A model generated the notes under the pieces. The model worked only from the letters and a program-made list of their open reading frames with translations, had not been told where the DNA came from and did no database searches. A stretch of DNA of 64,000 nucleotides from Hormiphora californensis (taxonomy: Eukaryota; Ctenophora; Tentaculata; Cydippida; Pleurobrachiidae): contig CM035351.1 in NCBI GenBank assembly GCA_020137815.1, positions 6,035,397-6,099,396 on the forward strand, read 5' to 3'. Shown piece by piece: positions 1 to 10,379 of this stretch. Made by a program: the position numbers and the translations under genes. Numbering within the stretch: the first letter of the stretch is position 1; every line of letters starts with the position of its first letter.

Positions 1-243
1 AATAATGTGGAATTCCGACTAAAGCAAAGGTTCTACTACATGGGGCTACGAGATCTTGGTGCCACTCCAAAGATGATTAACGCACGGGTAAACGATGTTG
101 GGTATGCTAACTTTACAAAGCAACGTAAACGCGTGGGTAACCGTGGAATCTTGAGAAATAATCATGTGTTCGATGGATTAAAACAATTCGCCGAGGAAAC
201 TCGTAGCTTACAACCAAAACCTGGACAATTACCTTCAAAGTGA
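1..243 (+). CDS. Unidentified protein, C-terminal exon (partial)
   Basis: The reading frame is open from base 1 and ends at TGA 241-243, so this is the last exon, or its tail, of a gene starting outside the window. The roughly 80 visible residues are basic, with many Arg, Lys and Asn, and include the stretches RFYYMGLRDLGATPK and KQRKRVGNRGILRNN. I see no membrane segment or cysteine motif. I do not recognise the family. It reads like a conserved C-terminus rather than chance ORF because codon use is balanced and the next gene follows after a 122-bp spacer, as in the rest of the cluster. Confidence 0.6.
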   Translation, partial: NNVEFRLKQRFYYMGLRDLGATPKMINARVNDVGYANFTKQRKRVGNRGILRNNHVFDGLKQFAEETRSLQPKPGQLPSK

Positions 244-366
244 ACCAAGTTGATAATATGTTCTGTTTATTGTCTGAGTTTACTGTAAAAACCCCATTGG
301 TATATTTCTTGTTTTCATCCCAAAATCCACTGCAACTATGTTTTTTAACCTACTCCTCTATGTAGT

Positions 367-2934
367 ATGATGTCGACAGCTAAAGAGCCAAGCGAAGAGG
401 TAAAGGCCGCAGAGAAAATCAAATCATTCAAAGAGTTGAAGCTAGATGATAGGCTGGGGAAGGCAGTTGCCAAGATTGGATGGGCTAAGCCTACATTAGT
501 GCAGGCAGCAACCATTCCAACTGCTTTGGAAGGAAGAGATATCATAGCAAAATCTAAAACAGGATCAGGTATACACTTTACATTCGTATTTGTAGATTTT
601 GGGAGTATACCAATTTGGTGGTAGAATACCAGTCCTGTTAGATATTTGTCATGCTCTGATAGTTTGATCCAACATTCGGTTTATCGTTTATTAGGTAAAA
701 CAGGCGCTTATGCATTGAGCGCCCTACAAATTCTGCTCCGTGAAACTCCTCCGAAGCCCCTCTCTGTGGTAGTCTTGGTTCCTACTAAAACACTAGCCAG
801 TCAAACCAGTAAAGTGTTCCAATCTCTAACAAAGTGGACCAGTAATGTTACAACGGTAAGTTCAACTTCCCTTGCGTAGATGAGACTATGTAAATAGTCA
901 CACTCGCGTTTACACGTAACGTAAAGGCTCATAGTAACACCGTAGTGGTAAAATGTAACGTATATTGGCCAGATAAAACCACACCGATGTCGTACTCTGT
1001 AATATCCCCAGAGAACTGATCTCTACCCTTTTATTGTTCAGGCACCCCTTTATTATTCAATCGCCCCTTTATTATTCAGCCACCACCCCTTGACTGAATC
1101 TTCCCTTCCAGGTGAACCTCTCTCAGAATGCCAACTCAGACACCACCCGTGCTATGCTGCTCAGGGATCCCCATGTCATAGTTGGAACCCCAGCGGGTCT
1201 ACTAACTGCAGTAAAGGAAGCCTCCCTATCCCTCTCCTCCCTCTCTCTACTAGTTCTGGATGAGGCTGATCTCCAGTTCTCGTATGGTTACTCCGCTGAT
1301 ATAACAGAACTGAGACAACACTTCCCCGCAGTAAAACAGACTATCCTAATGTCAGCAACCATGTCCGAGGATGTCAAGTCTCTCTGCCTTAGTTTGAATG
1401 ACCCGGTTACACTAGATCTCGCTGCCACATCACTTCAGGTATTGGGTTTTTAGGGATTTTAGGGATGACAAACTTGGCCTATTACCCTTTTTATCGGAGG
1501 TTACAAGTGACATTCTGCCTTCTGGACATGTCAACATTACCATTTCTCAGAGTTTCTAACCCCTCACTCTCATCTTATTACCATTACCATTTCTCAGAGT
1601 TTCTAACACCTCACTCTCATCTTCTCAGTGTTTCTAACACCTCACTCTCATCTTCTCAGTGTTTCTAACACCTCACTCATCTTATTACCATTACCATTTC
1701 TCAGAGTTTCTAACCCCTCACTCTTCTCAGAAAAACAAGCTAGAGCAGTACCTGATCAAATGTCCTGTTGAGGATAAATTCTTGCTCCTTTACACGCTAC
1801 TGAAGCTCAATCTAGTGAGAGGGAAAACTATCATATTTGTATCAGAAACGAACAGGTATTGTTGTGTTTTACCAGTTATACACTTTTCATGTCATCTTCC
1901 AGACTCAGCATTCACAAACAAACAAACTACATTTTTCGTCACTCGTCTATATATTTTCAGGTGTTATCGAGTTAAATTGTTTCTGGAGCAGTTCTCTATC
2001 AAATGCTGTGTGTTGAATTTTGAGTTGCCAGCCAACTGTGTGGTCCATGCTATAGATCAGTTTAATAGAGGTGAGAAAATGAACAGACTAAATTAAGTTA
2101 AAGTAAACAATGGCAAGATAATATACAGTTGGACCTCGATTTACCGGGATTCACGGGGGAAAGGGTTTTGAATTGGGGTTCGAGAGTATGGGAACTATGT
2201 CTGGTTCTGAGAATTTAAGTGCAGCTATCCATACACTAATCATCACTATTTTGTCAGGAATATTCGATATCATTGTTACAACAGACGACCAGCAGAATAA
2301 GGACACCAATGTAGCACGTGGAATTGATTTCCAGGCGGTTGATAACATAATTAACTTTGACTTCCCTGCCACACCTCAACAATACGTCCATCGGGTGGGC
2401 CGAACAGCCCGTGCCTTCAACTCCGGTTCTTCCCTGACCTTCCTAACACCTGACCTAAAAGCCCAATTTGAGGCGCTCAGGGACCACCTATCCAAATCGG
2501 CCGAGCAGGAAGATGAGTTCAAACCTTACACTTTCAACATGAAATCTGTGGAGGGGTTCCGGTACCGATGTAGGGATGCAAACAGGGCGGTGACAAAGTT
2601 TTCAGTCCAGGAAGCGAGGAGAAAGGAAATCAAGGAGGAAATGATGAATTCCGAGAAATTGAAGAACTTTTTCTGTGAAAATCCCCAGGATCTGCAGGTG
2701 CTGAGGCATGACAAGGTTGCCAAGCCCAGGGAGGTCAAGGAACATCTGGCTACTGTACCTGAATACCTTATTCCAGCGGGACTGAAGGGGAATCTCAAAC
2801 AGCAGTCATCACACAAGAAGAAAGCACTTGATCTGAGCAGAAAGAGGATCGGTAACTACAAGGGACAGGCATCCAAGAGGAAAAATGACCCCCTGAAATC
2901 GTTCAAGTACAAAAAGGCGAAGGAAGATAATTGA
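367..2934 (+). CDS. DDX56: ATP-dependent RNA helicase DDX56 (Dbp9-like), nucleolar
   Basis: DEAD-box RNA helicase of the DDX56/Dbp9 group, known to act in the nucleolus in 60S ribosomal subunit assembly. Six exons join in frame: 367-568, 695-855, 1112-1438, 1731-1855, 1961-2070 and 2258-2934. They give about 533 residues, close to the family's usual 547. Visible motifs in order are TGSGKT (motif I, across intron 1), PTKTLA (Ia), LVLDEADL (II), LMSATM (III), ARGIDF (V) and HRVGRTAR (VI). The C-terminal tail is lysine-rich, as expected for a nucleolar protein. The phrases [12 protein letters not shown] and FLEQFSI are typical of DDX56 rather than other DEAD proteins. Two ATGs in tandem (367, 370) follow a TGTAG acceptor at 361-365. 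Intron 3 carries tandem acceptor-like repeats. Confidence 0.95.
1548..1730 (+). repeat. Tandem acceptor-like repeats in DDX56 intron 3
   Basis: Five or so imperfect copies of a unit of about 31-50 bp contain TTTCTCAG followed by A/TGTTTCTAAC and a CCTCACTCTCATC tract, interspersed with TTACCATTACCA. Each copy is a pyrimidine tract plus AG. The acceptor implied by the protein frame is the last one, AG at 1729-1730. Confidence 0.7.
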
Positions 2935-3166
2935 ACTGAATTTTACAATTTTAAAGACAGTATTTTTGACCCGGGCATATTGTACTGTGAGTGTGTAGAA
3001 CCTGAACTAATTTATTACCGTTTTTAGCCACTTACGTCTCACATTGTTGTTTACGATACTTTAATGACCCTTTCTCCTCTAAACCAAACCAATAAACCCG
3101 TGCCTTGCTCGACCCTCTCTCTCCAAGTAAAACCAATTACACCCACCTTGTTTTGTTGTAGCAGAA

Positions 3167-3496
3167 ATGACAAGTTTTGAGACAGGAGCTGAGCTCTTTG
3201 CTAGCTTCGAGGGCTACTTTTCCAAGGATCGAGAAGTCAGGCAACAAATCCGTGATGTAATTACAGAGTTGGAATTATGTAATCGCCAATTAAACTGCAA
3301 TATCGATGTTATCCACCTCCCAAAAGCTATAGGTGAGTACCTGTCTGTTGACTGTTTGAGTAGTACTGAGTACCTGTTTGAGTATGTGCTGGTATGAGTG
3401 ACAGTGTTTGAGAATGGCAGTAAATAACATCTAAAATCACTGTCATAAACACATATTTAATGTCACTGTCATAAATATCATCTCTCTCTCTCTCTC

Positions 3497-3532
<36 letters not shown>

Positions 3533-4327
3533 CCCTCACTCTCTCTCACCCTCCCCTTCCCAGATGTACCCGCCCTTGAACGGAGTTGTGGAGAGATAAT
3601 GGGAAGAGCCCGGGAACACTTTGGAACACTGAAGGGTGTAGTACCTCAGGAGCAGTTCTATAAATACCACGATTTCTGGAAGACTATTACCCAGTCCTTG
3701 GTCGCTAAGATGTCACTCCTTCACTTCCTCTCTCACTACTCTCTGCTGGATAAGGAGGAGGCTTCAAACCTTCTTGGGGGTACGATTATATTTCTTGTTT
3801 TAGGAGGGAAATCCCATTTATTAATCCCACGACAACAGTTAATGATCTAACTAGATCTCTTGAATAAGTAAATGGTAAAGATAAACAACGATATAGTGGT
3901 ATCAAATCAATAAATTGACCTCCTTATTTTCAGTAAGTGCAAGTGATGATCCCAAAGAGTTCCACCTGCCCCTTGAGGACTACTTAGTTGGTCTACTCTT
4001 TATGTGTTCTGACCTCGCCAGGCTTGCTGTCAACAGAGTGACAGCAAAGGACTACACCACACCCCTCAAAATTGCTGCTTTTGTCAAGGAGCTGGAGTCT
4101 GGGTAAGCTAATTCTCGAGATTAACCTTAAATTAATAAGTGAAATTGCTAATTGAATTAATAATTTTAAGTGGAATCATTAATACTAATTTAAACCTTTT
4201 CAGGTTCCGTCTCTTGAATCTGAAGAATGATTTCCTGAGAAAACGATATGACACACTGAAGTACGACGTGAAGAAGATAGAAGAGGTGGTCTACGATTTA
4301 ACTCTCCGGGGACTAAACGGATCTTAG
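3167..4327 (+). CDS. TSN: Translin (TSN)
   Basis: Translin is a small all-helical nucleic-acid-binding protein that forms the C3PO endoribonuclease octamer with TRAX; translin itself supplies the shell rather than the active site. Four exons, 3167-3332, 3564-3779, 3934-4102 and 4204-4327, join in frame to about 224 residues, against 228 in human. The C-terminus has LLNLKNDFLRKRYDTLKYD and KKIEEVVYDL, nearly identical to vertebrate translin. The ATG lies 2-5 nt after a TTTTGTTGTAG/CAG acceptor, in a spacer that also holds AATAAA at 3091-3096. Intron 1 contains a CT microsatellite. Length and motifs support an intact gene. Confidence 0.95.
3480..3545. repeat. CT/GA microsatellite in TSN intron 1
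   Basis: Near-pure CT repeat of about 60 bp, interrupted by TTT, ending close to the exon 2 acceptor at 3563. It may double as the polypyrimidine tract. Confidence 0.9.
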
Positions 4328-4530
4328 ACTACCTAGACAGAGATACCGTCGGACGTTTTTATAGTTTCAATGTTTTTATTTCAGTTTATTTTAAACTGTA
4401 GATTATTTTTGTTATATTTGTTGCTAAAAAGTGCCCTTTATTCTTTGTCTCTCGATCCCAACGCTTACTAAACAATTTGATGTACACACCTAGTTACTCA
4501 CAACCCCTTCGTCTCTTTACAGGGACTCCG

Positions 4531-7500
4531 ATGTCTGATGGAGCACCAAAAGATGAACCAATACTTCATCCCCTGACCGAGCGATCGAATAGTAGTCCTG
4601 CTCTTCCTTCTTTATCTCCATCTTTACAGGAACCTGCTCCTTCATCAAACTCTTTATCTGTTGAAGAACCTGCTCCTTCATCAAACTCTTTATCTGTTGA
4701 AGAACCTGCTCCTTCATCAAACGCTTTATCTGTTGAGGAACCCGCTCCTTCATCAAACTCTCTATCTGTTGAGGAACCTGCTCCTTCATCAAACTCTCTA
4801 TCTGTTGAGGAACCGGCCCCTTCATCAAACTCTCTATCTGTAGAAGAACCTGCTCCTTTGTCCAATTCGGCTCCACATAACCTTGAATCAGCTGACACGA
4901 CCAATGTTGCTCCATCCGCAAATAATGTTGACTCATTGCAAGAAACATCCCATACGGTTAACGGAGCATCCTCCCAGGAACCACCTGTTGAAGAGAAAGC
5001 AGCAGAAAACAGTGTATTTGAGCCCCTGATAACCAGGTCAGGTCGACCAAGACGGACGATCAGGCCTGTAAAGGATAAGAGCAAGCAAATAAAACTAGTT
5101 GACAGTGACGCCACTAGCAGTTCCGATGAGGACTGGAAGGGAGAAGATGAGGGTGATCAGAGTGGTGGTTCCGGTGGTGAGGAGGGTGAGGATGGTGATG
5201 AAGGTGACAGTGGGAGGGATAGTGATGGATCTGATAGTGAGGAGGAGAGTGCTGTTGAGACGGGGGATGATGATGAAAGCAAAGAGAACACGGAGCTCAA
5301 TATTCCCCCACCCGATCCAAAAGATAACAAAGATGATGAAGAAGAAGGAGATAAAAAACCAGTGAACATCTCCGCGAAAGATCTTCCGTTTCTGTTTGCG
5401 ACGCGAGCCCCCGGGAAGCGACGAGTTAAGCCCATTCAGTTCAGTAATGAAATAGCGGAGGCTGCTAAGGCAATGTCCAGTGATTCTAGTTCTGAGGACG
5501 AGGAATGGAATGCGAGTAAGGCAGAAATTGAGGACCAGGTTGATGAAGAGAAGGAAGTGGGGAAGAAGAAAGAGGAGAAGGTAGTGAAGAAAGAGGAGCA
5601 GGACACAGTACCAGCCCGAAAGAGGGCATCCAGGGGTAAAAAGAAATCCATCGCACGTGTCATAACAGAAAAAGTCGACGAAGAAGAAGAAGAGGAAGAG
5701 AAACCAAGTTTAGAACCTCCTAAACTAAATCTAGACGAGATGGAGGTGTTGTGTTCTGTATGTCTGGGAGACAGCGACGAAGATGATATGATAACATGTG
5801 ACAGTTGTGGGGTTGCTGTCCACCATGGCTGCTTCACTGGGGAGGACTGGTCGGATGAGGAGGAGTGGGTGTGTGAGGTGTGCGTGGCTAATGATCCCGC
5901 TCCTCAATGCGAACTATGCCCCAACACTGGTGGACTAATGAAGAGCACAGACTCGGGGAAGTGGTGTCACATGCTGTGTGCGTTGTACGTTGATGGCATT
6001 GGATTTGGGGATACCACCACATTGAGTCCCATTGTCACCACCGACATCCCACCCTCCCAGTTCGGTGCTAAGAGGTGTCATCTATGTGTGGATATCAGGT
6101 ACGCCTACACGGGCCTCGTTCTCGACTGTGAGGCGGGTATGTGTAGAACCTCATTCCACGTTACTTGTGCCCAAATGTTAGGGTATCTTGAGGAGAAACC
6201 GGACGAGGCAAGCAGCACGAAACCATTCTACGGGTACTGCAAAATACACGTGGACAAGGATGTCGCACGTGGTCGGAAGAAGGCATATCAACACCACGTG
6301 CAATATGAGATTGCTGCTAGGCAACGGGAGGTGAGTGGTGATGCAAAGAAGGTTATAACGGAACATCGAGAGAAGTTCCTAGCGGCCCGGTCAGAGCGGA
6401 CAGTCCCCGCGGTCATGACTGAAAAACATCCCCGAGCCCTTTTTGGCTCAGTCTCGGCGTTCACCAAGTTGACTCGTAAGGCTGAGATCCACGGTTTGGA
6501 TACCCATATTGTTCTAGCGGACGGGGGAGACATCACAGAACCGTCACGGAGGATAGAACCTGAACTCTCGGTTGGTTTTGTGAAACAACACGAGATGTAC
6601 GTGAACAGAGCACGTGTAGCTAGAGAGGAACAAAATGTTGCTTACCTGAAACAATTAGAGTACAGGGAGGAGGAACACCAGCTCCAGGCTGAGGTTGAGG
6701 AGCTCAGGAAACACTTGTCGGACATGCAAAAGAAGACTTCACGTGTTAAAAAGAAGGTTGAATCAGTTTGGAGATTCCTTAACATTGCCGCTCCCCACCA
6801 GTTCACCATTCCACAGTGTCTTTATGAGAATAATATTGAGCTGCACGACTCCGTGATACAGCAGAAACTGGGTCTGAAAACGTGCGATATCTGTAAAATG
6901 AGCACTACGCCAGAGAAAATGGTCGATTGCGACGAGTGTAAGATGTGGTTTCATTTTGGTTGCCTGGACCCACCTCTTACACGGAATCCTAAAATAAACA
7001 AATCCTGGGCGTGGCTTTGTACCAGATGTACGGACTCTGACTCGGATGGACCCCTTCACCCCGCAAAACGAAAGAAGACCAAACCTGAGACAAAGGGAAA
7101 AGAAGATAAGGAAGATGATAATGATACTTCAAACCGACGTTCCTCCAAGTTCGGTCGGACGATACGCAAACCAAAGCTCTTTGGGGAAGGGGAGAAGAAG
7201 AAGGAGCAGAAGAAGGAGCAGAAGAGTAAAGGAGCTGCAGCACAGCCGAAGAAAGAGGCAGTAAAACCAGCTCCGGTTGAAAAACCAACACCTGCAGCTG
7301 CCTCTGGTCGCATCTGGGAGATGGGATCGGTCGAGACAAAATGCCGAGTTTGCACTGCCTGTGATAGGTCCGTCAAGACCATCTGTTTCACCTGTAAACG
7401 AATGCTTCATGAGACTTGTGGCACGAAACCAGATGATGGGACTGCGGTGTACTGCCCAGTGTGTGTGGTGGCGTATAGAAAGGAACAGAGAAGACAGGAG

Positions 7501-8001
7501 AGGGTTGTGACCCCACCTCCCGAGGTAACTCCCGAGGGTATCGAGGAAGCAAAGGAGAAAAAGCGGAAGAGTGTCTTTGATCTTGAATATGGGTTGATGC
7601 AGAAGAAGAGGAAGGAGCTGACTCCCCAAAAGAGTAAGGTTGTGATAGTCCCGCCTACTGTCCGGAAACCCATCTCTCTGGCCGGTATATCAGTGCAGGA
7701 GTCCATCAGAAGGCTACGGAATGTATTTCCTGAGGGACCCCCAAAACGAACCTTATCCAGTGAACCTTGTACAAACTCTCAAAATTCCGAATCTAAAGCC
7801 GAACCATCTTCTGATAAGGTCGCCACTTTGGATGATAAAAGTGGTGTGATTTCGAGTGAAGTTCAGAAAGATCAGTCCGATGTGCCTGATAAAACAGGCG
7901 ATAAAACATCAGAAAGTGGATCAGAGTGGTTTGTTGAGATCTCCCAGGATGGGCAAACATTGACTATCCAATCACGCCCTGAGGGTGAGGGGGAGATTTA
8001 G
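4531..8001 (+). CDS. PHF14: PHD finger protein 14 homologue (PHF14)
   Basis: Chromatin reader with the PHF14 domain order in one uninterrupted exon. The acidic, Ser/Glu-rich N-terminal half carries a 12-residue repeat. A PHD finger follows (CSVCLGDSDEDDMITCDSCG, near 5750), then an extended PHD/zinc-knuckle module (about 5905-6260, with CELCPNTGG and FHVTCAQMLGY), a basic coiled-coil stretch (about 6600-6760), another PHD (CDICKMS ... HFGCLDPPLTR, about 6880-7030) and a last Cys-rich finger (about 7339-7470). The PZP module plus CLDPPLTR is characteristic of PHF14, a histone H3 tail binder. The frame is open from an ATG at 4477, but a CTCTTTACAG acceptor at 4513-4522 favours the ATG at 4531, giving 1,156 residues. 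Human PHF14 is shorter, near 900; the excess is mostly the N-terminal repeat and acidic tracts. The lack of introns is unusual beside its neighbours. Confidence 0.92.
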   Translation: MSDGAPKDEPILHPLTERSNSSPALPSLSPSLQEPAPSSNSLSVEEPAPSSNSLSVEEPAPSSNALSVEEPAPSSNSLSVEEPAPSSNSLSVEEPAPSSNSLSVEEPAPLSNSAPHNLESADTTNVAPSANNVDSLQETSHTVNGASSQEPPVEEKAAENSVFEPLITRSGRPRRTIRPVKDKSKQIKLVDSDATSSSDEDWKGEDEGDQSGGSGGEEGEDGDEGDSGRDSDGSDSEEESAVETGDDDESKENTELNIPPPDPKDNKDDEEEGDKKPVNISAKDLPFLFATRAPGKRRVKPIQFSNEIAEAAKAMSSDSSSEDEEWNASKAEIEDQVDEEKEVGKKKEEKVVKKEEQDTVPARKRASRGKKKSIARVITEKVDEEEEEEEKPSLEPPKLNLDEMEVLCSVCLGDSDEDDMITCDSCGVAVHHGCFTGEDWSDEEEWVCEVCVANDPAPQCELCPNTGGLMKSTDSGKWCHMLCALYVDGIGFGDTTTLSPIVTTDIPPSQFGAKRCHLCVDIRYAYTGLVLDCEAGMCRTSFHVTCAQMLGYLEEKPDEASSTKPFYGYCKIHVDKDVARGRKKAYQHHVQYEIAARQREVSGDAKKVITEHREKFLAARSERTVPAVMTEKHPRALFGSVSAFTKLTRKAEIHGLDTHIVLADGGDITEPSRRIEPELSVGFVKQHEMYVNRARVAREEQNVAYLKQLEYREEEHQLQAEVEELRKHLSDMQKKTSRVKKKVESVWRFLNIAAPHQFTIPQCLYENNIELHDSVIQQKLGLKTCDICKMSTTPEKMVDCDECKMWFHFGCLDPPLTRNPKINKSWAWLCTRCTDSDSDGPLHPAKRKKTKPETKGKEDKEDDNDTSNRRSSKFGRTIRKPKLFGEGEKKKEQKKEQKSKGAAAQPKKEAVKPAPVEKPTPAAASGRIWEMGSVETKCRVCTACDRSVKTICFTCKRMLHETCGTKPDDGTAVYCPVCVVAYRKEQRRQERVVTPPPEVTPEGIEEAKEKKRKSVFDLEYGLMQKKRKELTPQKSKVVIVPPTVRKPISLAGISVQESIRRLRNVFPEGPPKRTLSSEPCTNSQNSESKAEPSSDKVATLDDKSGVISSEVQKDQSDVPDKTGDKTSESGSEWFVEISQDGQTLTIQSRPEGEGEI
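4630..4872 (+). repeat. 36-bp in-frame tandem repeat encoding EEPAPSSNSLSV
   Basis: Seven units start at 4630, 4666, 4702, 4738, 4774, 4810 and 4846. Each is exactly 36 bp, so the PHF14 reading frame is kept. Units differ by few bases, mostly synonymous, indicating recent expansion. Confidence 0.95.
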
Positions 8002-8136
8002 ATTCTTGAGTAGTGTGTTTTATTCTCTTATAATATACAATTTATGCATTTTTACAATCGACTTTCTTGCCGTTATGATTCGTGTTTTAATGCCAGACTC
8101 TCCTTTGTAATATCCTAACCCCCTCCCTTCCTCAGA

Positions 8137-9054
8137 ATGACTACAGAACCAGAGATACATCAAAGTGAGGATGAAGCAGAGATACAGCAAAGTGAGGATG
8201 AACCCTCCTCCCCTGAACCTAAACCCGATACCCAGCAAGGCGATGAAACCCCCAATCTCGAGCCAATAACCCACAAACATCATGTAAAAATGCAAAGGCT
8301 TGCCAAAAAACGCCGACTGTTTCTTGTCCAAAAACTTACCCGTCGAATCAAAGTACTGAAAGGAAAGAAGGGCACAGAACAGCAGGTATCCAAAAATCAA
8401 AGAAAAGTTGACCGCTTCGTCGCCAAGTTGGACGATATGAAACAGCTAAATTTGGAAAGTTTGATCGCAGAACTGGTATCAGATAACTTCAACCGACCAT
8501 CAGATCCAGAATCCTCCACCAGCTCCTGGTTCAAATCAGAACTCCTGGACGATAAATTCTCTTTCATGGCCTATGTGAATCCCCTGTTGGGTAAGGAGGC
8601 AGAACGGAAACCACGACCTCCGAAGAAAGAGCGTCCCAAAGTGGAAGCAGCAGCAGATCATATTAAAAAGCCGTATAAAGAAGAGGAGGACGAGGTGTTA
8701 CAGGATATCCTGACGACAAGGAAGAACAGACCCGGACAACGGGCTCGGCAGAAACAGGCGGAAGAAAAGTATGGAGAGAAAGCAAAACATCTTATATTGA
8801 CATCATCAAAACCCCAACAGGGCAAGAAGCAGAAGAGCGGCGGAAAGGGGAATATAGTTGGAGCTAAGAGGAAACAGGATGCCCCTCCCAGTGCTCAGGA
8901 GATTATGAAACGGCTCAAGGCGGAGGAGAAAATAAAACGAACTGAGAAATCAGAACACCCCTCGTGGCTTGCTAAGAAACAGCAGGCATCACAATCTGCT
9001 CAGATAGACGTTTTCGCGGGAACTAAAACAACATTTGATGATGATAGTGATTAG
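8137..9054 (+). CDS. SRFBP1: SRFBP1 / BUD22-domain protein
   Basis: A single exon of 305 residues. The BUD22 family covers yeast Bud22, needed for 18S rRNA maturation, and animal SRFBP1 (serum response factor binding protein 1). Diagnostic C-terminal elements are RPGQRARQKQAEEKYGEKAK, the HPSW motif followed by a lysine-rich linker, and the terminal FAGTKTTFDDDSD, which parallels the end of vertebrate SRFBP1. The N-terminus is acidic with repeated QSEDE; the middle is a basic helical region. The ATG follows CCCTTCCTCAG (ending 8135) by one base, only about 134 bp after the PHF14 stop. The assignment to the family is firm; which molecular role it has here is not visible. Confidence 0.88.
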   Translation: MTTEPEIHQSEDEAEIQQSEDEPSSPEPKPDTQQGDETPNLEPITHKHHVKMQRLAKKRRLFLVQKLTRRIKVLKGKKGTEQQVSKNQRKVDRFVAKLDDMKQLNLESLIAELVSDNFNRPSDPESSTSSWFKSELLDDKFSFMAYVNPLLGKEAERKPRPPKKERPKVEAAADHIKKPYKEEEDEVLQDILTTRKNRPGQRARQKQAEEKYGEKAKHLILTSSKPQQGKKQKSGGKGNIVGAKRKQDAPPSAQEIMKRLKAEEKIKRTEKSEHPSWLAKKQQASQSAQIDVFAGTKTTFDDDSD

Positions 9055-9141
9055 TTTTTTGTTTTAAATCACATATAATATTGTAATGACCCGGGTAATT
9101 TATTCAGTTTTTAACACCCATTTTAGAGATCTGAATAGTGA

Positions 9142-10119
9142 ATGATGTTGTTGTTCTCACGATGTACCCGACTTCTCTCTCCTACTGTCCGGTTCATGGG
9201 GTCCTGGGAGAAGCGTGTTGAAGACTTTACCCCCATCTCTATCACCTCTTCCACCCCTGTGTCTGTATCTCACTACAACTGGCAGGAAGACTCTGTTGCA
9301 CCTAAAACCAAGATCACACACCCTGATACGTTATCTGAGGTGCGGCTGGGTGACAATAAACTTGATATTACAAACACTCACGCTACTGAGGGAATAACTG
9401 CGGAAATCCCTATAAAATCACCTTTAACGGTGTCAGTAGGGGGTGTCGCGGGTGTCAGTATCACCGGTCACGAGGCAGATGTCAAGATCACTACTGCTGA
9501 GGGTGGGTGTGAGTTGAGAAGTGTGAAATGTCAGGCTACTCACATCACCAGTAAGACAGGTGATGTGAACCTCAACTCTATTGTTAGCAACTGTGTAGTC
9601 ATGACAAAGGGTCACATATCAGCCCGGAAAATCCAGGGTGAGACAACGACCATTTCAAGTTCAACAGGGGACATCAAGATTGGCTCCCTCTACTCTCCCT
9701 CCAGCTCCTTATATGGTAAACACGGCGACATAACGGTGGACAACGTCCATGGTAACTGTAAGATAGTAACGGAGGGTGGTAATGTGGTGGTGGGCAGCTC
9801 ACAGGATAACCTCCACATTGTATCCAGAGGTGGTGATATCAAGGTGACACTCCAAGACATTGATCGGGAGGTGTTGATTGAAAGTTATGGAGGTGCGGTG
9901 AGAGTTGCTCTAACCGAGGCTGTGTGTGGGAAGTGTGCGCTGAGTATTAGGTCGACTGGCCAGGCCCAGGTGTCACGCAGGGTTCAGGATTTGTTGGAGG
10001 AGAATCAGGAAGGGGCAGGGGCTGTTGTCGGGCTGTCAGTTTTTAGTGCCCCAGTAACCGTGGAACTAGCTAAAGGGTGGGGAGAGGATCTGTGGGAGAA
10101 GATGAAGAAATTGGAATGA
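9142..10119 (+). CDS. FAM185A: FAM185A-like beta-helix protein (DUF4097), probably mitochondrial
   Basis: A single exon of 325 residues beginning with a hydrophobic/arginine stretch (LLFSRCTRLLSPTVRF) that looks like a mitochondrial targeting presequence. From about residue 90 it shows the repetitive short beta-strand pattern of DUF4097 adhesin-like solenoids: HITSKTGDVNLNS, ISSSTGDIKIGS, GKHGDITVDNV, TEGGNVVVG, SRGGDIKVTL. FAM185A has this architecture in animals; its function is unknown. The gene starts 15 nt after a CCCATTTTAG acceptor ending at 9126, about 72 bp past the SRFBP1 stop, the shortest spacer in the cluster. A nearby second ATG at 9145 makes the exact start ambiguous by one residue. 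Confidence 0.8.
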   Translation: MMLLFSRCTRLLSPTVRFMGSWEKRVEDFTPISITSSTPVSVSHYNWQEDSVAPKTKITHPDTLSEVRLGDNKLDITNTHATEGITAEIPIKSPLTVSVGGVAGVSITGHEADVKITTAEGGCELRSVKCQATHITSKTGDVNLNSIVSNCVVMTKGHISARKIQGETTTISSSTGDIKIGSLYSPSSSLYGKHGDITVDNVHGNCKIVTEGGNVVVGSSQDNLHIVSRGGDIKVTLQDIDREVLIESYGGAVRVALTEAVCGKCALSIRSTGQAQVSRRVQDLLEENQEGAGAVVGLSVFSAPVTVELAKGWGEDLWEKMKKLE

Positions 10120-10132
10120 AATTATGGAAAAT

Positions 10133-10194
10133 CCCGAAGTGACCCTGAAGTGACCCCGAGGTGACCCTGAAGTGACCCCGAAGTGACCCCGATG
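10133..10194 (+). repeat. 11-bp tandem repeat downstream of FAM185A
   Basis: Imperfect tandem copies of GACCCCGAAGT, about five to six units with C/T and A/G variation, lie in the FAM185A 3' region just before the MITE. Confidence 0.85.
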
Positions 10195-10207
10195 GTCCTA
10201 TGTTATA

Positions 10208-10379
10208 CAGTCGGACCCCGATTTAACGGCCCCCGATTTAGCGGCACCCCGATTTAGCGGCAGCATAATCTTCCCCCGATATAGGAAATTAACCTTATTT
10301 GACCCCGATTTAGCGGACACCCCGATTTAACGGACAAGAGCCTTTCCCCCGAGGGTGCCGTTAAATCGGGGTCCGACTG
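10208..10379. mobile_element. 172-bp MITE with pogo/Tc1-like ends and TA duplication
   Basis: The left end CAGTCGGACCCCGATTTAAC is mirrored at the right end, where GTTAAATCGGGGTCCGACTG reads the same on the other strand. Both ends are flanked by TA (10206-10207 and 10380-10381). Inside, the CCCCGATTTARCGG motif is repeated several more times in both orientations. TA target sites and CAG termini are typical of Tc1/mariner-pogo non-autonomous elements. It sits in the FAM185A-HDAC8 spacer and accounts for part of that spacer's unusual length. A one-sided similar end (CAGTTGGACCTCGATTTA) occurs near 2127 in DDX56 intron 5. Confidence 0.85.

Noticed and set aside
4566-5114. Long minus-strand ORF across the PHF14 N-terminal repeat
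   Set aside because: Shadow of the 36-bp in-frame repeat; PHF14 on the + strand has clear domains.
9215-9397. Alternative frame ORF inside FAM185A
   Set aside because: Overlaps the DUF4097-like solenoid frame, which is longer and shows clear repeat structure.
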